This document shows positions 1-7,603 of a DNA stretch of 20,055 bases, piece after piece. The stretch is from NCBI GenBank assembly GCA_049841315.1, contig JASGDB010000042.1, positions 1 to 20,055 on the forward strand. Reading direction: 5' to 3'. Every line of letters starts with the position of its first letter. The stretch's first letter is position 1. The notes under the pieces were generated by a model. It did not search any database. It saw only the letters and a list, made by a program, of their open reading frames with translations, and was not told where the DNA came from. Source of the DNA: JASGDB01 sp049841315. Lineage in GTDB: Bacteria > Bacteroidota > Bacteroidia > Flavobacteriales > Weeksellaceae. A program made the translations under genes and the position numbers.

Positions 1-133
1 GTTTAAAATAAAACAATTGATTTTTAGCCATTTACACTAAGCATATGTATGTTTTTAATGCGTATGACCTGTGAGCATCCAACAAAGTCAAGGAAGTAGA
101 AATTGTGTTTTTTGGGGATTGTTTAGTTGGAAT
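1..133. other. Non-coding left edge downstream of the 185-aa gene
   Basis: This is AT-rich sequence between the window edge and the stop codon of the minus-strand 185-aa gene. I see no convincing ORF, no strong hairpin with a T-run that would end the upstream minus-strand transcript, and no TAnnTTTG element. Confidence 0.5.
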
Positions 134-691
134 TTACTTCCAATAGCTCCACTTCACACCATCATAAACCGCCAGCATATCCGCTTCGGTGTCATAAACG
201 ATTGTTCCGGCTATTGCACCTTTCATTGTGAGATGTGGATTGGCAACCAACGGAAGCACGAGAGCTTTCACTGTGGATTCCAAAACCAAAGCTCCCGGTT
301 TGGTGGTGGTGCTTGCTCCGATAATCACTCCTGCCCCACTTGCCGAAATAACATCTGTTCCGGTATTGGTAAATGAATGTTCTGCACCAACAGATGACGG
401 TGTGGTAGTGGTATCGGCGGTAAGGTTTGTCCAGCCTCCTGCACTGCTGTTGTTTTTTCCTTCCCAAACTTCCAGGGCTTTGTCGGTGGAATTAAAAACA
501 AATGTTCCGCCTGCTGCATTAGGTGCGGAAGCAACCTGAGGAACGATAATTCCTTTCGCTTCACTACCAAATTCCAAAAGAACGCTCGAATTGGTAATAC
601 TGGTTTTCCCTATCGCTACCTGAGCAAATATTGTGCTTCCGGAAAGAACCATCAGCATTATTATTGTGGTATTAAATATCTTTTTTATCAT
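134..691 (-). CDS. Secreted protein of unknown function with two copies of a C-terminal surface module
   Basis: This is a 185-aa protein that I cannot assign to a function. A signal peptide is clear: K3/K4, a hydrophobic stretch at about 8-22, and cleavage after IFA|Q near residue 23, so it is exported across the inner membrane. The mature part appears to hold two related segments. The first is about 36-90 (LLEFGSEAKGIIVPQ, then FVFNSTDKALEVWEG and GGW). The second is about 134-185 (LVLESTVKALVLPLV, then GTIVYDTEADMLAVYDG and KW). Both match the pattern 'LE...KG(I/L)..P...G...(Y/F)(N/D)(S/T)....(V/L).(V/Y)..G..W', which I recall from many Flavobacteriia secreted proteins and from tail-fibre-like proteins. 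The last residues of the 593-aa protein encoded upstream carry the same pattern. The gene starts only 25 bp after that neighbour's stop, so co-transcription is likely. I see no T9SS sorting domain. The gene call is firm; the function is unknown. Confidence 0.85.
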   Translation of the reverse strand: MIKKIFNTTIIMLMVLSGSTIFAQVAIGKTSITNSSVLLEFGSEAKGIIVPQVASAPNAAGGTFVFNSTDKALEVWEGKNNSSAGGWTNLTADTTTTPSSVGAEHSFTNTGTDVISASGAGVIIGASTTTKPGALVLESTVKALVLPLVANPHLTMKGAIAGTIVYDTEADMLAVYDGVKWSYWK

Positions 692-716
692 TTTTAATTA
701 GTGTTTTTTATTGAAT

Positions 717-2498
717 TTACTCATTACAGCTCTTCTTGATACAGTTCCAGCCGTATCTGGAGGCATCTATTTTCGGAACGTCTGTTCCTGTTTTCGTTCC
801 TCTGTAAATCTGGACACAGCCCAAATCCGTATTGTAAATCATCATTCCTTTTACGGGAGTAAGCAGGTTTCTCTGTGCTGTGGTCATGTGGGTAATGACA
901 AAGCCTTTGTTTTCGCTGTCCATTACGATATATCCGTCCGGCACATTTTCCGGCCATTTTACTGTGCCGGTGCTGTTGGTAATGCTTCCTTTGGTGAGGA
1001 TTCCCACTTTGGTATAGCCGTCCGGTGTTCCCGCTGCTCCCGTTTTTGTACACGCACAATTTTTTACGGTAAGTGTTATCTGATAAGTGGCAGTTTCTGA
1101 AGTCCCTGTATTTACGGTAGTAAGCGTGTATGTGCCGCTGTCGCTTGCAGAAATATTGGTTAATGACAAAGAAATAGTTTCCGCCGAGGCTGTTCCCGAA
1201 ACAGTGCTGTTATCCGGCAAAGTCCATTGATAAGTATAATTTCCTGCATAAACCGGAACACTCAGTGTAATATCTTCGTTCAGACACTCTTCATACGCAT
1301 TTGGGTACACCAGAATGGTTACAATCGCCATAGCACAGCTTGTGCCTTTACAAATTTCATACGTGAAAGTATCCGTACCCGTGAATCCCGATGCAGGTGT
1401 ATAAGTAATGGTTCCGTCGGCATTTTTCACAACCGTTCCGCCATTGGTGGTAGTTGCAGGAACGGTAAACGAGGTTAAATCACTTTGATTGTCCGGATTG
1501 TCATTCGCTAAAATATCCAGCGTAACAGGAGTATTTATCGGGGTAATTCCCTTATCTCCGTTAGCAATAGTTAAAGTAATGAAATTGGTATTGAATGCGA
1601 TAAAAGCTACATCGCTGGTGCCTTTGAGATGATATTTCAAGACGTGAGCACTGGTATAATTTGCAGAAGTCAGTCCGAAATCCGAAGCCTCAAACCCCAG
1701 AATTCTGATTTCTCTGCTGGAATTTACCCAAGTACTCCCGGTTACATAACCGGTGGACGGCACATAAAAATCGGCAAACCATTTTCCTAAATGAGGAACG
1801 CTGCTGAAATTAATACTTATTTTACTCCCTACCTGGTTGCCGTTGCCGTCCTCAAACCATATTTGGTCCAAAGTACTGCTCGGCTGAGCCGTTTGGGTTA
1901 CAAGAATATCCGGAATACCGTCTCCGATAACGGAAGAAGACAATACCCCTCCGAAATTGAACGTTAAAGGAGTCGTTGCAGGAATATTGGTAATTGCCGA
2001 ACCCAAATCCAGCCCCTGCAAACCATGAGTAAGCACTGCCCCGACTCCCTGCGGAGCAGAAAAAGGAGAAGGAATCACGTTGGTATTATACGGCCCGGTA
2101 ATTCCGCCGGAAACGCCGTCCCAATATTCTCCCAGCTGCAAATAAACACTCGTGCCGCTCGGAACAAAATTACTTACCGGAAGGGCTTGAAATTTTTCAG
2201 AATTAAACACTACTCCGTTTGAGGTGAGTTTGGCATCGTCGATTCCTGTGGAAAACGTTGTTCCTTTCCATGTAAAAGCCAGAAGGTGGTGCTGATTTCT
2301 GGGGCGGTCTGCATCCGCGGTGTAAGTCTGCGAGTTCCAAAGCCCACCTGTGCCCGGTGCGTCGTAATGCTTTGTAACCGCATTATAATCGGTGTAAATC
2401 TTGGTAACTTGATTTTGGGCGTTGATAGTCAGAAATCCTGCAAAAATCAGGAGAGCGACAACCCACCTGGTAAAGGGACGATAAATATATTTTTTCAT
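717..2498 (-). CDS. Secreted multidomain surface protein (cadherin-like and Ig-like domains)
   Basis: A 593-aa exported protein. The signal peptide is K2/K3, R7/R11, hydrophobic 12-25 and cleavage near NAQ (26-28). Residues about 30-310 form an unrecognised N-terminal region that includes DQIWFEDGNGNQ at 211-222. Residues about 317-397 look like a bacterial cadherin-like/Big_9-type repeat (TPVTLDILANDN, then DGTITYTPASGFTGTDTFTY). About 405-480 resembles an immunoglobulin-like/PKD fold (YQWTLPDN, DSGTYTL). The C-terminus at about 525-570 has the module KGFVITHMTTAQRN...GMMIYNTDLG shared with the downstream 185-aa protein, ending in a Cys-rich tail. I see no type A sorting signature. The role is probably cell-surface adhesion or structure, inferred from the domains. 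It is the first gene of a two-gene operon whose promoter contains an (AT)11 tract, so expression may be phase-variable. It could also be a stand-alone secreted protein without adhesin activity. Confidence 0.85.
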   Translation of the reverse strand: MKKYIYRPFTRWVVALLIFAGFLTINAQNQVTKIYTDYNAVTKHYDAPGTGGLWNSQTYTADADRPRNQHHLLAFTWKGTTFSTGIDDAKLTSNGVVFNSEKFQALPVSNFVPSGTSVYLQLGEYWDGVSGGITGPYNTNVIPSPFSAPQGVGAVLTHGLQGLDLGSAITNIPATTPLTFNFGGVLSSSVIGDGIPDILVTQTAQPSSTLDQIWFEDGNGNQVGSKISINFSSVPHLGKWFADFYVPSTGYVTGSTWVNSSREIRILGFEASDFGLTSANYTSAHVLKYHLKGTSDVAFIAFNTNFITLTIANGDKGITPINTPVTLDILANDNPDNQSDLTSFTVPATTTNGGTVVKNADGTITYTPASGFTGTDTFTYEICKGTSCAMAIVTILVYPNAYEECLNEDITLSVPVYAGNYTYQWTLPDNSTVSGTASAETISLSLTNISASDSGTYTLTTVNTGTSETATYQITLTVKNCACTKTGAAGTPDGYTKVGILTKGSITNSTGTVKWPENVPDGYIVMDSENKGFVITHMTTAQRNLLTPVKGMMIYNTDLGCVQIYRGTKTGTDVPKIDASRYGWNCIKKSCNE

Positions 2499-2587
2499 TG
2501 TGTTGTGTTTTAAGCCGATTTTACTTTATGTATCGCGGTTTTATATTAAAACCACATAGTTTGATATACTTATTGTAAAACAGCCTG

Positions 2588-2621
2588 CAAATATATATAT
2601 ATATATATATATAATAATCAA
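2588..2621 (-). promoter_or_regulatory. Candidate promoter of the 593-aa/185-aa operon with an (AT)n spacer
   Basis: Read on the minus strand there is a TTG (2621-2619), a 23-nt spacer and TATATTTG (2595-2588), an exact match to the Bacteroidetes -7 pattern TAnnTTTG. Most of the spacer, and the TATA of the -7 element itself, belong to an uninterrupted AT dinucleotide tract. Transcription would begin near 2581, giving a leader of about 80 nt. The motif is seen directly; promoter function is inferred. Confidence 0.55.
2591..2613. repeat. (AT)11 dinucleotide microsatellite
   Basis: Eleven perfect AT units plus one A. Tracts of this length are prone to slipped-strand length change during replication. 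It sits between the putative -33 and -7 elements of the minus-strand operon, so each gained or lost unit would change promoter spacing by 2 bp. Confidence 0.9.
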
Positions 2622-2839
2622 TAAATTAAGTTAAATTTTTTTTAAATTTCTAAAATAGCAGATGTCTAAGCTATTTCTGATAATTCATCCCGGCTCTTTG
2701 AAAATTTGAGATTCGTAATTCCCTTTTCCTTATTGCCATAAAAATGTATTTTCTTGATGATTTTTCGGCTATATTTTCCTTTCAGCCATAAAAAACAACC
2801 GTTCGGCAGAATTTTTTTTTATTTAAAAAGCAGTATATT

Positions 2840-2847
2840 TAATTTTG
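2840..2847 (+). promoter_or_regulatory. Candidate -7 element (TAATTTTG) of the histidine kinase operon
   Basis: TAATTTTG matches TAnnTTTG and would give a short leader of about 12 nt before the ATG at 2866. No TTG lies at the usual distance upstream; a T9 run occupies that area. The assignment rests on the -7 match and position only. Confidence 0.4.
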
Positions 2848-2865
2848 AATCAGAAAATTTAGAAA

Positions 2866-4209
2866 ATGAATTTTGGAAAAAACATAAAAACACTCAAAAC
2901 TTTGTTGTGGATCAGTTTCATAAGCAGTATTCTGTTTTTTGTATTTACAACATCAGAGAAAACATTTAAAATGTATCTTTTCACTTTGGGGATTTCGCTG
3001 TTATACACGTTCGGATATTCCGTTCCGAATGGTGTACTGAACCATTTTCTGGACAAAAGATATTCGTGGATTAACGACACCAAAAAGCGGACAATCTGGG
3101 CAATCGTTTTGGTGGTTTCGCTGAATGTATTTCTGACTTACGCTTTAAATTTCATCAATTTCGTACTGATTCAGGGGCTCGATTCTCAAAAGTTTCTGAG
3201 TGGCGAAATGAATTTTGTGAATTGGTTTTTCATCAATTTTGCCCTTCTGATTTCCACCTTTCTTCACGCAAGAGGATTTATGCAGGCAATGAAGCAGAGT
3301 GCGAAAAAGGAAGTGGTAGAACAAAAACTCATCGCAAAATCTGCCAATGCACAGTTTGAGAGCCTGAAAAATCAGTTAGACCCGCATTTTCTGTTTAATT
3401 CTTTGAATGTTCTCACGGCTTTGATTGACGAAAATCCGCATCAGGCGCAGAAATTCACGAATAATATGTCTAAAATCTATCGCTATGTTCTCGACCAAAA
3501 GGACAAAGAATTAGTAACGGTGGAAGAAGAAATCGAATTTGCAAAAACCTATTGCGGGCTTTTGAAAACGAGATTTGAAGACAGCGTGAGTTTTGATTTT
3601 AATGTAGAAGAACCTGTAAAACAGCAGTTTGTGGTTCCACTTTCTTTACAGTTGCTTTTGGAAAACGCGATTAAACACAATCACGCCACTTCCAAAAAGC
3701 CGCTCTGCATCAGCATACATTCCGAAAACGGTTTTCTGTGCATTGAAAACAATCTTCAGGCAAGGGAAATCATCAGGGAACGCGACGGAATCGGGCTTTC
3801 CAATATCGTACAGCGTTATTCCATTTTAACGGATAAAAATGTTTTTATCGAAAAATCAGAGGAATTTTTCAAAGTGAAAATTCCTGTTTTAACACAAAAA
3901 TCTACCGCAATGAATACACAAAATTTAACTTCAAACGAAATGATTGCTTACGAAAAAGCATCAAAAAGAGTGAAAGAACTGAAAGGATTCTACTCAAACC
4001 TGATTTCTTTCTGTATTTTTATGCCGTTTCTTTTCTTTCTCAACTGGAAAATTTCTCCCGGATATTGGTGGGCATTCTGGGCGTTGTTTGGCTGGGGTAT
4101 CGGGGTTATTGTACAAGGCGTGCAAGTGCTTGGCATCGGCAGAGAATGGGAAGAAAAACAAATCCGAAAAATTTTGGAAAAAGAAAACTATTCGCAAAAA
4201 TGGAAATAA
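2866..4209 (+). CDS. LytS/YehU-type sensor histidine kinase with a fused C-terminal 2TM domain
   Basis: A 447-aa membrane sensor kinase. Four hydrophobic segments lie at about 12-28, 36-52, 77-100 and 118-137. A helical linker leads into the His_kinase (PF06580) core, where NQLDPHFLFNSLN places the phosphoacceptor at H174. The ATPase part shows the N-box LLENAIKHN (264-272) and the G-box GIGLSNIVQRY (308-318). The catalytic core appears to end near IPVL (339-342). After it comes a 2TM-type domain at about 358-440: AYEKASKRVKELKGFYSN, two hydrophobic helices, then GREWEEKQIRKILEKE. This tail resembles the separate small protein encoded next. It presumably phosphorylates the LytTR regulator encoded at 4643. 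An in-frame ATG at 3910 could allow the 2TM part to be made alone. The signal sensed is unknown. Confidence 0.92.
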   Translation: MNFGKNIKTLKTLLWISFISSILFFVFTTSEKTFKMYLFTLGISLLYTFGYSVPNGVLNHFLDKRYSWINDTKKRTIWAIVLVVSLNVFLTYALNFINFVLIQGLDSQKFLSGEMNFVNWFFINFALLISTFLHARGFMQAMKQSAKKEVVEQKLIAKSANAQFESLKNQLDPHFLFNSLNVLTALIDENPHQAQKFTNNMSKIYRYVLDQKDKELVTVEEEIEFAKTYCGLLKTRFEDSVSFDFNVEEPVKQQFVVPLSLQLLLENAIKHNHATSKKPLCISIHSENGFLCIENNLQAREIIRERDGIGLSNIVQRYSILTDKNVFIEKSEEFFKVKIPVLTQKSTAMNTQNLTSNEMIAYEKASKRVKELKGFYSNLISFCIFMPFLFFLNWKISPGYWWAFWALFGWGIGVIVQGVQVLGIGREWEEKQIRKILEKENYSQKWK

Positions 4210-4217
4210 TCAACACT

Positions 4218-4523
4218 ATGGAAAACAAAGAATTAGCTTATGCAAAAGCAAAAAAACGAGTGCAAAAGATAAAGGGGCTTTACTCTCATCTTGCAGTTTA
4301 TATTATGGTCAATATTTTTCTCTTTATCATTAATTATCCGGAGCTTGAAAAGAGAGATGCTTTCTCTTCTTTTAGCTGGGAACTATGGGCAACGCCTGTT
4401 TTTTGGGGAATCGGATTGCTGGTTCACGCTGCAACAGTTTTCCTGCCGGGATTTTTTCTGGGAAAAGATTGGGAAGAACTCAAGATTAGAGAATTAATGG
4501 AAAAAGAAAAACACAATTTTTAG
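4218..4523 (+). CDS. Small 2TM-domain membrane protein
   Basis: About 101 aa from the ATG at 4218. The family (2TM domain, PF13239) has two transmembrane helices flanked by conserved charged helices. Here AKKRVQKIKGLYSHLAVY is followed by a hydrophobic helix (about 26-40), a second one (about 60-80), and GKDWEELKIRELMEKEK at the end. The same arrangement forms the tail of the preceding kinase, so the two are probably paralogous. An in-frame ATG at 4200 overlaps the kinase stop by 10 bp and would add six residues (MEIINT). I prefer 4218 because MENKELAYAKAKKRV fits the usual short N-terminus, but 4200 is possible and would allow translational coupling. It lies in an operon between kinase and response regulator, which suggests a signalling accessory role; the biochemical function is unknown. 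Confidence 0.85.
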   Translation: MENKELAYAKAKKRVQKIKGLYSHLAVYIMVNIFLFIINYPELEKRDAFSSFSWELWATPVFWGIGLLVHAATVFLPGFFLGKDWEELKIRELMEKEKHNF

Positions 4524-4532
4524 CATGAATTT

Positions 4533-4573
4533 GTTTGAGGGTTTGATGTTGTTTTATTTTCAGACCCTCAAAC
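4533..4573 (+). repeat. Inverted repeat upstream of the response regulator
   Basis: GTTTGAGGGT (4533-4542) and ACCCTCAAAC (4564-4573) are perfect 10-bp inverted arms with a 21-nt loop. The right arm runs directly into the 10-bp tandem repeats. No T-run follows, so it is not a typical intrinsic terminator. It may modulate downstream regulator expression. Confidence 0.5.
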
Positions 4574-4630
4574 CAACTCAAACCATTTCAAACTATTTCA
4601 AACCAATTCAAACCAATTCAAACCAACTCA
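4571..4630 (+). repeat. Tandem repeat array, six 10-bp units
   Basis: Six consecutive units with consensus AACCAAYTCA (units read AACCAACTCA, AACCATTTCA, AACTATTTCA, AACCAATTCA twice, AACCAACTCA), with partial units on both sides. The array ends about 8 bp before the start of the LytTR regulator. The 10-bp period is close to one helical turn, so identical faces would be presented repeatedly. It may be an operator array or a length-variable tract. Confidence 0.85.
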
Positions 4631-4642
4631 AACCACCCAAAA

Positions 4643-5386
4643 ATGATAAAAACCATCATCATCGAAGACGAAAAACCGGCAGTCCGCAGATTGGAAAAAC
4701 TATTGGGTTTATTCCCGGATTTGGAATTGGCTGCGAGCCTCAATTCTGTGGAAGAAGCGGTCGGTTGGTTTCAGAATAATCAGCATCCGCAACTGATTTT
4801 TTCCGACATTGTTTTGGGCGACGGACTGTCGTTTGATATTTTTGATAAAATCTCGACCAAAGCGTTTATTATTTACACGACCGCTTTTGACCAATATACG
4901 CTGAAAGCATTCAAACTCAATTCAATCGATTATCTTCTCAAACCGATTGAGGAAGAAGAACTGGCAAAAGCCATCGCAAAATTCAAATCGTTTCTGCCGG
5001 AAGAAGGCGCTGTTAATTCGCAGGAAATCAAGCAAATCGTACGAAATGAAAAAACAACGCTTTCCAGAATTTTGGTAAAAATCGGTTACAATCTGAAAAT
5101 CGTTTCCGTCAATGAAATTTCTTGTTTTTTCAGCGAAAACAAAATCGTTTATCTGCAAACCAAAGAGCGGACTTTTCCCACGGATTTCACTTTGGAAGAA
5201 TTGGAAAATGTTTTGGAAGAATCCAAATTTTTCCGTGTGAACCGGCAGTTTATCATCAATCTCGATTTTATTAAAAACATTCATACTTCGCCGTATTATA
5301 AAGTGGAAATGCAGTTTCAGCCGGAAGAAGAAATCACGGTAAGCCGTGAAAGAGTGAAGGATTTTAAGGATTGGCTGACAAGTTAA
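4643..5386 (+). CDS. LytTR-family response regulator
   Basis: A 247-aa two-component response regulator. The receiver domain covers about 1-120: acidic pocket E8-D9-E10, phosphoacceptor D55 in FSDIVLGDG, T79/T80 and the conserved K100 in YLLKPI. The C-terminal LytTR DNA-binding domain covers about 140-245, with the typical FFRVNRQFIIN stretch (197-206) and the SRERVKDFKDWL end. Length is normal for the AgrA/LytR/AlgR class. It is the probable partner of the LytS-type kinase encoded upstream (H174 to D55 phosphotransfer is inferred). The 119-bp gap after the 2TM gene holds a hairpin and the 10-bp tandem repeats, which could be an autoregulatory site. Targets are unknown; the nearby surface-protein genes are candidates. 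Confidence 0.95.
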   Translation: MIKTIIIEDEKPAVRRLEKLLGLFPDLELAASLNSVEEAVGWFQNNQHPQLIFSDIVLGDGLSFDIFDKISTKAFIIYTTAFDQYTLKAFKLNSIDYLLKPIEEEELAKAIAKFKSFLPEEGAVNSQEIKQIVRNEKTTLSRILVKIGYNLKIVSVNEISCFFSENKIVYLQTKERTFPTDFTLEELENVLEESKFFRVNRQFIINLDFIKNIHTSPYYKVEMQFQPEEEITVSRERVKDFKDWLTS

Positions 5387-5406
5387 TTTTGTATCCTTAA
5401 TAAGAA

Positions 5407-5429
5407 AAGCCACTCAAATTGAGCGGCTT
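5407..5429. terminator. Bidirectional hairpin between convergent genes
   Basis: AAGCC-A-CTCAA pairs with TTGAG-C-GGCTT around a minimal loop, with one internal mismatch. It is followed by a T-rich stretch on the plus strand (taatatttttaa) and by TTTTCTTATT on the minus strand. It lies between the convergent LytTR gene and the 686-aa gene, so it may terminate both. Confidence 0.6.
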
Positions 5430-5464
5430 AATATTTTTAATTCAATTCTATTATGACAGAAGAA

Positions 5465-7525
5465 TTATTTTTTTATGGCTTTTACAGATTTTACAGAGCC
5501 GTCTTCCATTGCCAGGTTGATGATATACAATCCCGATTTCAAGTCGGAAAGATTAAGTTCTGTGGCAGGCGTAAGGATTTTTACCTGTCTGCCGCTCATA
5601 TCGTTTATTGAAACGGATTTTACATCTTTCACATCAGAGATTTTAAGGATGTCTGTAAATGGATTAGGATAAACAGAAATATCTGCTTTTTTGATGTTTG
5701 ATACCGCTAACGTGCTTTCTGTCGTAAATGTTGTTTCCGAACCTGCAATATTATAGCAAACGTTGTATGCTTCTACTTTGGCATAGTAAGTTGTGCCTTC
5801 TGCAAGTCCGCTCACGTCATAAGATGTAACATTGCCTACATCTGTTCCGTTCAATACGTCTGTTCCGCCGGAAGTGGTTCCCAGGTATAATTTGTATCCT
5901 GTTGCGCCCGAAACGGCAGTCCAGGTAAATGTAGGACTTGTAGAAACGCCTGTTGCGTCGTCGGCAGGAGACGAAAGTGCAGTTCCGCTGCTTATGACAG
6001 CCGTTGGTGTATATTCGTCTGCTCCTATATCCGGTGTGCTGGTATTTCTCGTATCGCCGTCTATATCTGTGGCTACATCTGAAATATATGTACCCTTGCC
6101 GTCAAGGTCTGTGCTGCAAGGAGAAATATGCAAATCCGAAGTGCTTACAAAAGAAGGGTTTACGTTTATTGAGTGGACACCTGCATTTCTTACTGCGGCA
6201 TTCTGATAAGTGGCAAAATCACTATATGTAGTATATTCTGAAGCAGAACTTCTATCATACGCAAGATAATTTCGTGTTCCGCCACTGTTGTACAAAAGGT
6301 TATAATCTGAAACTACCGTAGTAGCATAAGTTTTTCTGTTTCTGATAGTTGCATTTATAGAAGAACCTGTTCCTGTTCTTGTATTGACAAAGATATTGTT
6401 CTTAAGAGTTACTAAACTGGTGCTCGTTTCCGTTTCTCCATTATAGCAATAACTGCTGTCTTCACCTCCTGTTCCCGACAGCACAATTGTATTATTGTAT
6501 ATCAATATATTAACAAGAGGTGTTGCAGCGGTTTCATCTCTGATTCCGGCGATTGAAATATTACTACTTGACCCTCCTTCCAGTCCCCAAATCATATTAT
6601 TGGCAATAACCGCGGTATTACCTGATACGTTCTGAATACCTACTATTCTGATACCGGTTACCTGGGCTAAAACGTGAGTACTCGTGTTTTTAAGATTATA
6701 AATCTTGTTGCCGATATAACTGGGTAATTGGACTTGCAAGGCTACGCCGCTTGGTCTTATACCGGTAAGTTCGGTATCATTGTTTATGGTAGCAGTCATA
6801 TATATATTGTTATATTCTGCTCTCGTACCCTTTGTATAACTATATTCTCTTATTCCTGTTGTATCAAAATCAAATATGTTGTTATAAGAAATAATATTAT
6901 CAGTATTAAGTTTATTACTGGCTCCGGCACTAAAAATTGCATTAGACGGTCGTGATGCTGTACTGTTTGTAATGTCGTTATTTGTAATCAGGTTTTCATT
7001 GTTTCCTCCTCCATTACTAAACCAGATAACTCCCGTATTGTTTGCTCCTTGACCATTTCCTTTTATGATACAGTTTTTAACTGTATTGTTGGATGCGCCG
7101 TTTACAAATTTTATAGCACAACCGGTGTTTCCGGTGTTATCACTGTAGATAATAAGGTCTTTTGTAGTACCGCCTACAGTTGCAGATCCGTCTATGGTTA
7201 CATTATCTGCTCCGTTCAGATTGATAATCCCATCGCCATTAGTTCCGGAAATTGTTGCCGTAGTATTTGGCTTTATAAAAACCGATGTATAACTTGCGCT
7301 ACCACTACCGCTTGCATTTAACGCTGCTGATGCGGTTTCCGTTGTACTTGCAGTAATGGTAATGTTAATCGCTCCCTGATGCGTTCCGTCATTAATTTTA
7401 TCGAACGCGCCTTTCAGCGTTGTATAAGTCGCTGATGCTGTTCCTCCTGTTGCCACAACATCTACCTGTGCGTAAGCAACAAAGCCGAAAGCCAAAAAGA
7501 CTCCTGTAAGTAAAAATTTCTTCAT
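5465..7525 (-). CDS. T9SS type A cargo: beta-helix / Fn3 / sorting-domain protein
   Basis: A 686-aa secreted protein. The signal peptide is MKK plus a hydrophobic core, with cleavage near AYAQ (17-20). Residues about 85-470 are rich in N-containing beta-helix rungs (NNTVKNCIIKGN, LITNNDITN, LIYNNTIVLSG), as in right-handed parallel beta-helix or pectate-lyase-like folds. DIDGDTRNTSTPDIGADEY (487-505) is the typical end of choice-of-anchor-Q-type beta-helix proteins. A fibronectin-III-like module follows at about 515-605 (TFTWTAVSGATGYKLYLGTTSGG). The C-terminal T9SS type A sorting domain is at about 612-686 (ISVYPNPFTDILKI, then LKSGLYIINLAMEDG and KAIKK). Export through the T9SS outer-membrane translocon, with CTD removal and surface attachment or release, is known for this signal. 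Carbohydrate binding or degradation is possible, but I see no defined catalytic residues. A terminator-like hairpin lies just upstream, so it may be transcribed separately from the two genes behind it. Confidence 0.92.
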   Translation of the reverse strand: MKKFLLTGVFLAFGFVAYAQVDVVATGGTASATYTTLKGAFDKINDGTHQGAINITITASTTETASAALNASGSGSASYTSVFIKPNTTATISGTNGDGIINLNGADNVTIDGSATVGGTTKDLIIYSDNTGNTGCAIKFVNGASNNTVKNCIIKGNGQGANNTGVIWFSNGGGNNENLITNNDITNSTASRPSNAIFSAGASNKLNTDNIISYNNIFDFDTTGIREYSYTKGTRAEYNNIYMTATINNDTELTGIRPSGVALQVQLPSYIGNKIYNLKNTSTHVLAQVTGIRIVGIQNVSGNTAVIANNMIWGLEGGSSSNISIAGIRDETAATPLVNILIYNNTIVLSGTGGEDSSYCYNGETETSTSLVTLKNNIFVNTRTGTGSSINATIRNRKTYATTVVSDYNLLYNSGGTRNYLAYDRSSASEYTTYSDFATYQNAAVRNAGVHSINVNPSFVSTSDLHISPCSTDLDGKGTYISDVATDIDGDTRNTSTPDIGADEYTPTAVISSGTALSSPADDATGVSTSPTFTWTAVSGATGYKLYLGTTSGGTDVLNGTDVGNVTSYDVSGLAEGTTYYAKVEAYNVCYNIAGSETTFTTESTLAVSNIKKADISVYPNPFTDILKISDVKDVKSVSINDMSGRQVKILTPATELNLSDLKSGLYIINLAMEDGSVKSVKAIKK

Positions 7526-7568
7526 CTTATTTAAAATTTAAGGTTTAATTTATCGTTTATATTATAAC

Positions 7569-7593
7569 TAAGCCGCTAAAATTAAGCGGCTTA
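7569..7593 (-). terminator. Intrinsic terminator-like hairpin after the 536-aa gene
   Basis: TAAGCCGCT (7569-7577) and AGCGGCTTA (7585-7593) form a perfect 9-bp stem with a 7-nt loop. It starts just beyond the stop of the 536-aa gene and lies upstream of the 686-aa start. The T-run is weak. It would end or attenuate the transcript of the two upstream T9SS genes. Confidence 0.6.
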
Positions 7594-7603
7594 GCTGTTT
7601 TAA

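Larger units (their letters stand above)
2499..2865. other. Divergent intergenic region, secreted-protein operon / histidine kinase
   Basis: The 367 bp hold the minus-strand promoter and AT tract (2588-2621). They also hold a possible 7-bp hairpin AAATAGC/GCTATTT (2653-2659 with 2670-2676, 10-nt loop), a T9 homopolymer at 2812-2820, and the plus-strand -7 element at 2840-2847. No coding sequence is convincing here. Confidence 0.5.

Noticed and set aside
71..376. A 101-codon plus-strand reading frame at the left edge
   Set aside because: It lies antisense over the 185-aa gene, which has a signal peptide and repeated modules; the plus-strand product has none.
2653..2676. Hairpin AAATAGC/GCTATTT as a terminator or riboswitch
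   Set aside because: It lies upstream of both divergent starts, with a short A/T-rich stem and no conserved riboswitch core.
4571..4630. CRISPR-like array
   Set aside because: Units are only 10 bp, directly joined without spacers, and no cas genes are present.
4525..4779. An 84-codon plus-strand reading frame between the 2TM gene and the LytTR gene
   Set aside because: It is made of the 10-bp tandem repeat and then the LytTR gene in another frame; the protein has no domain character.
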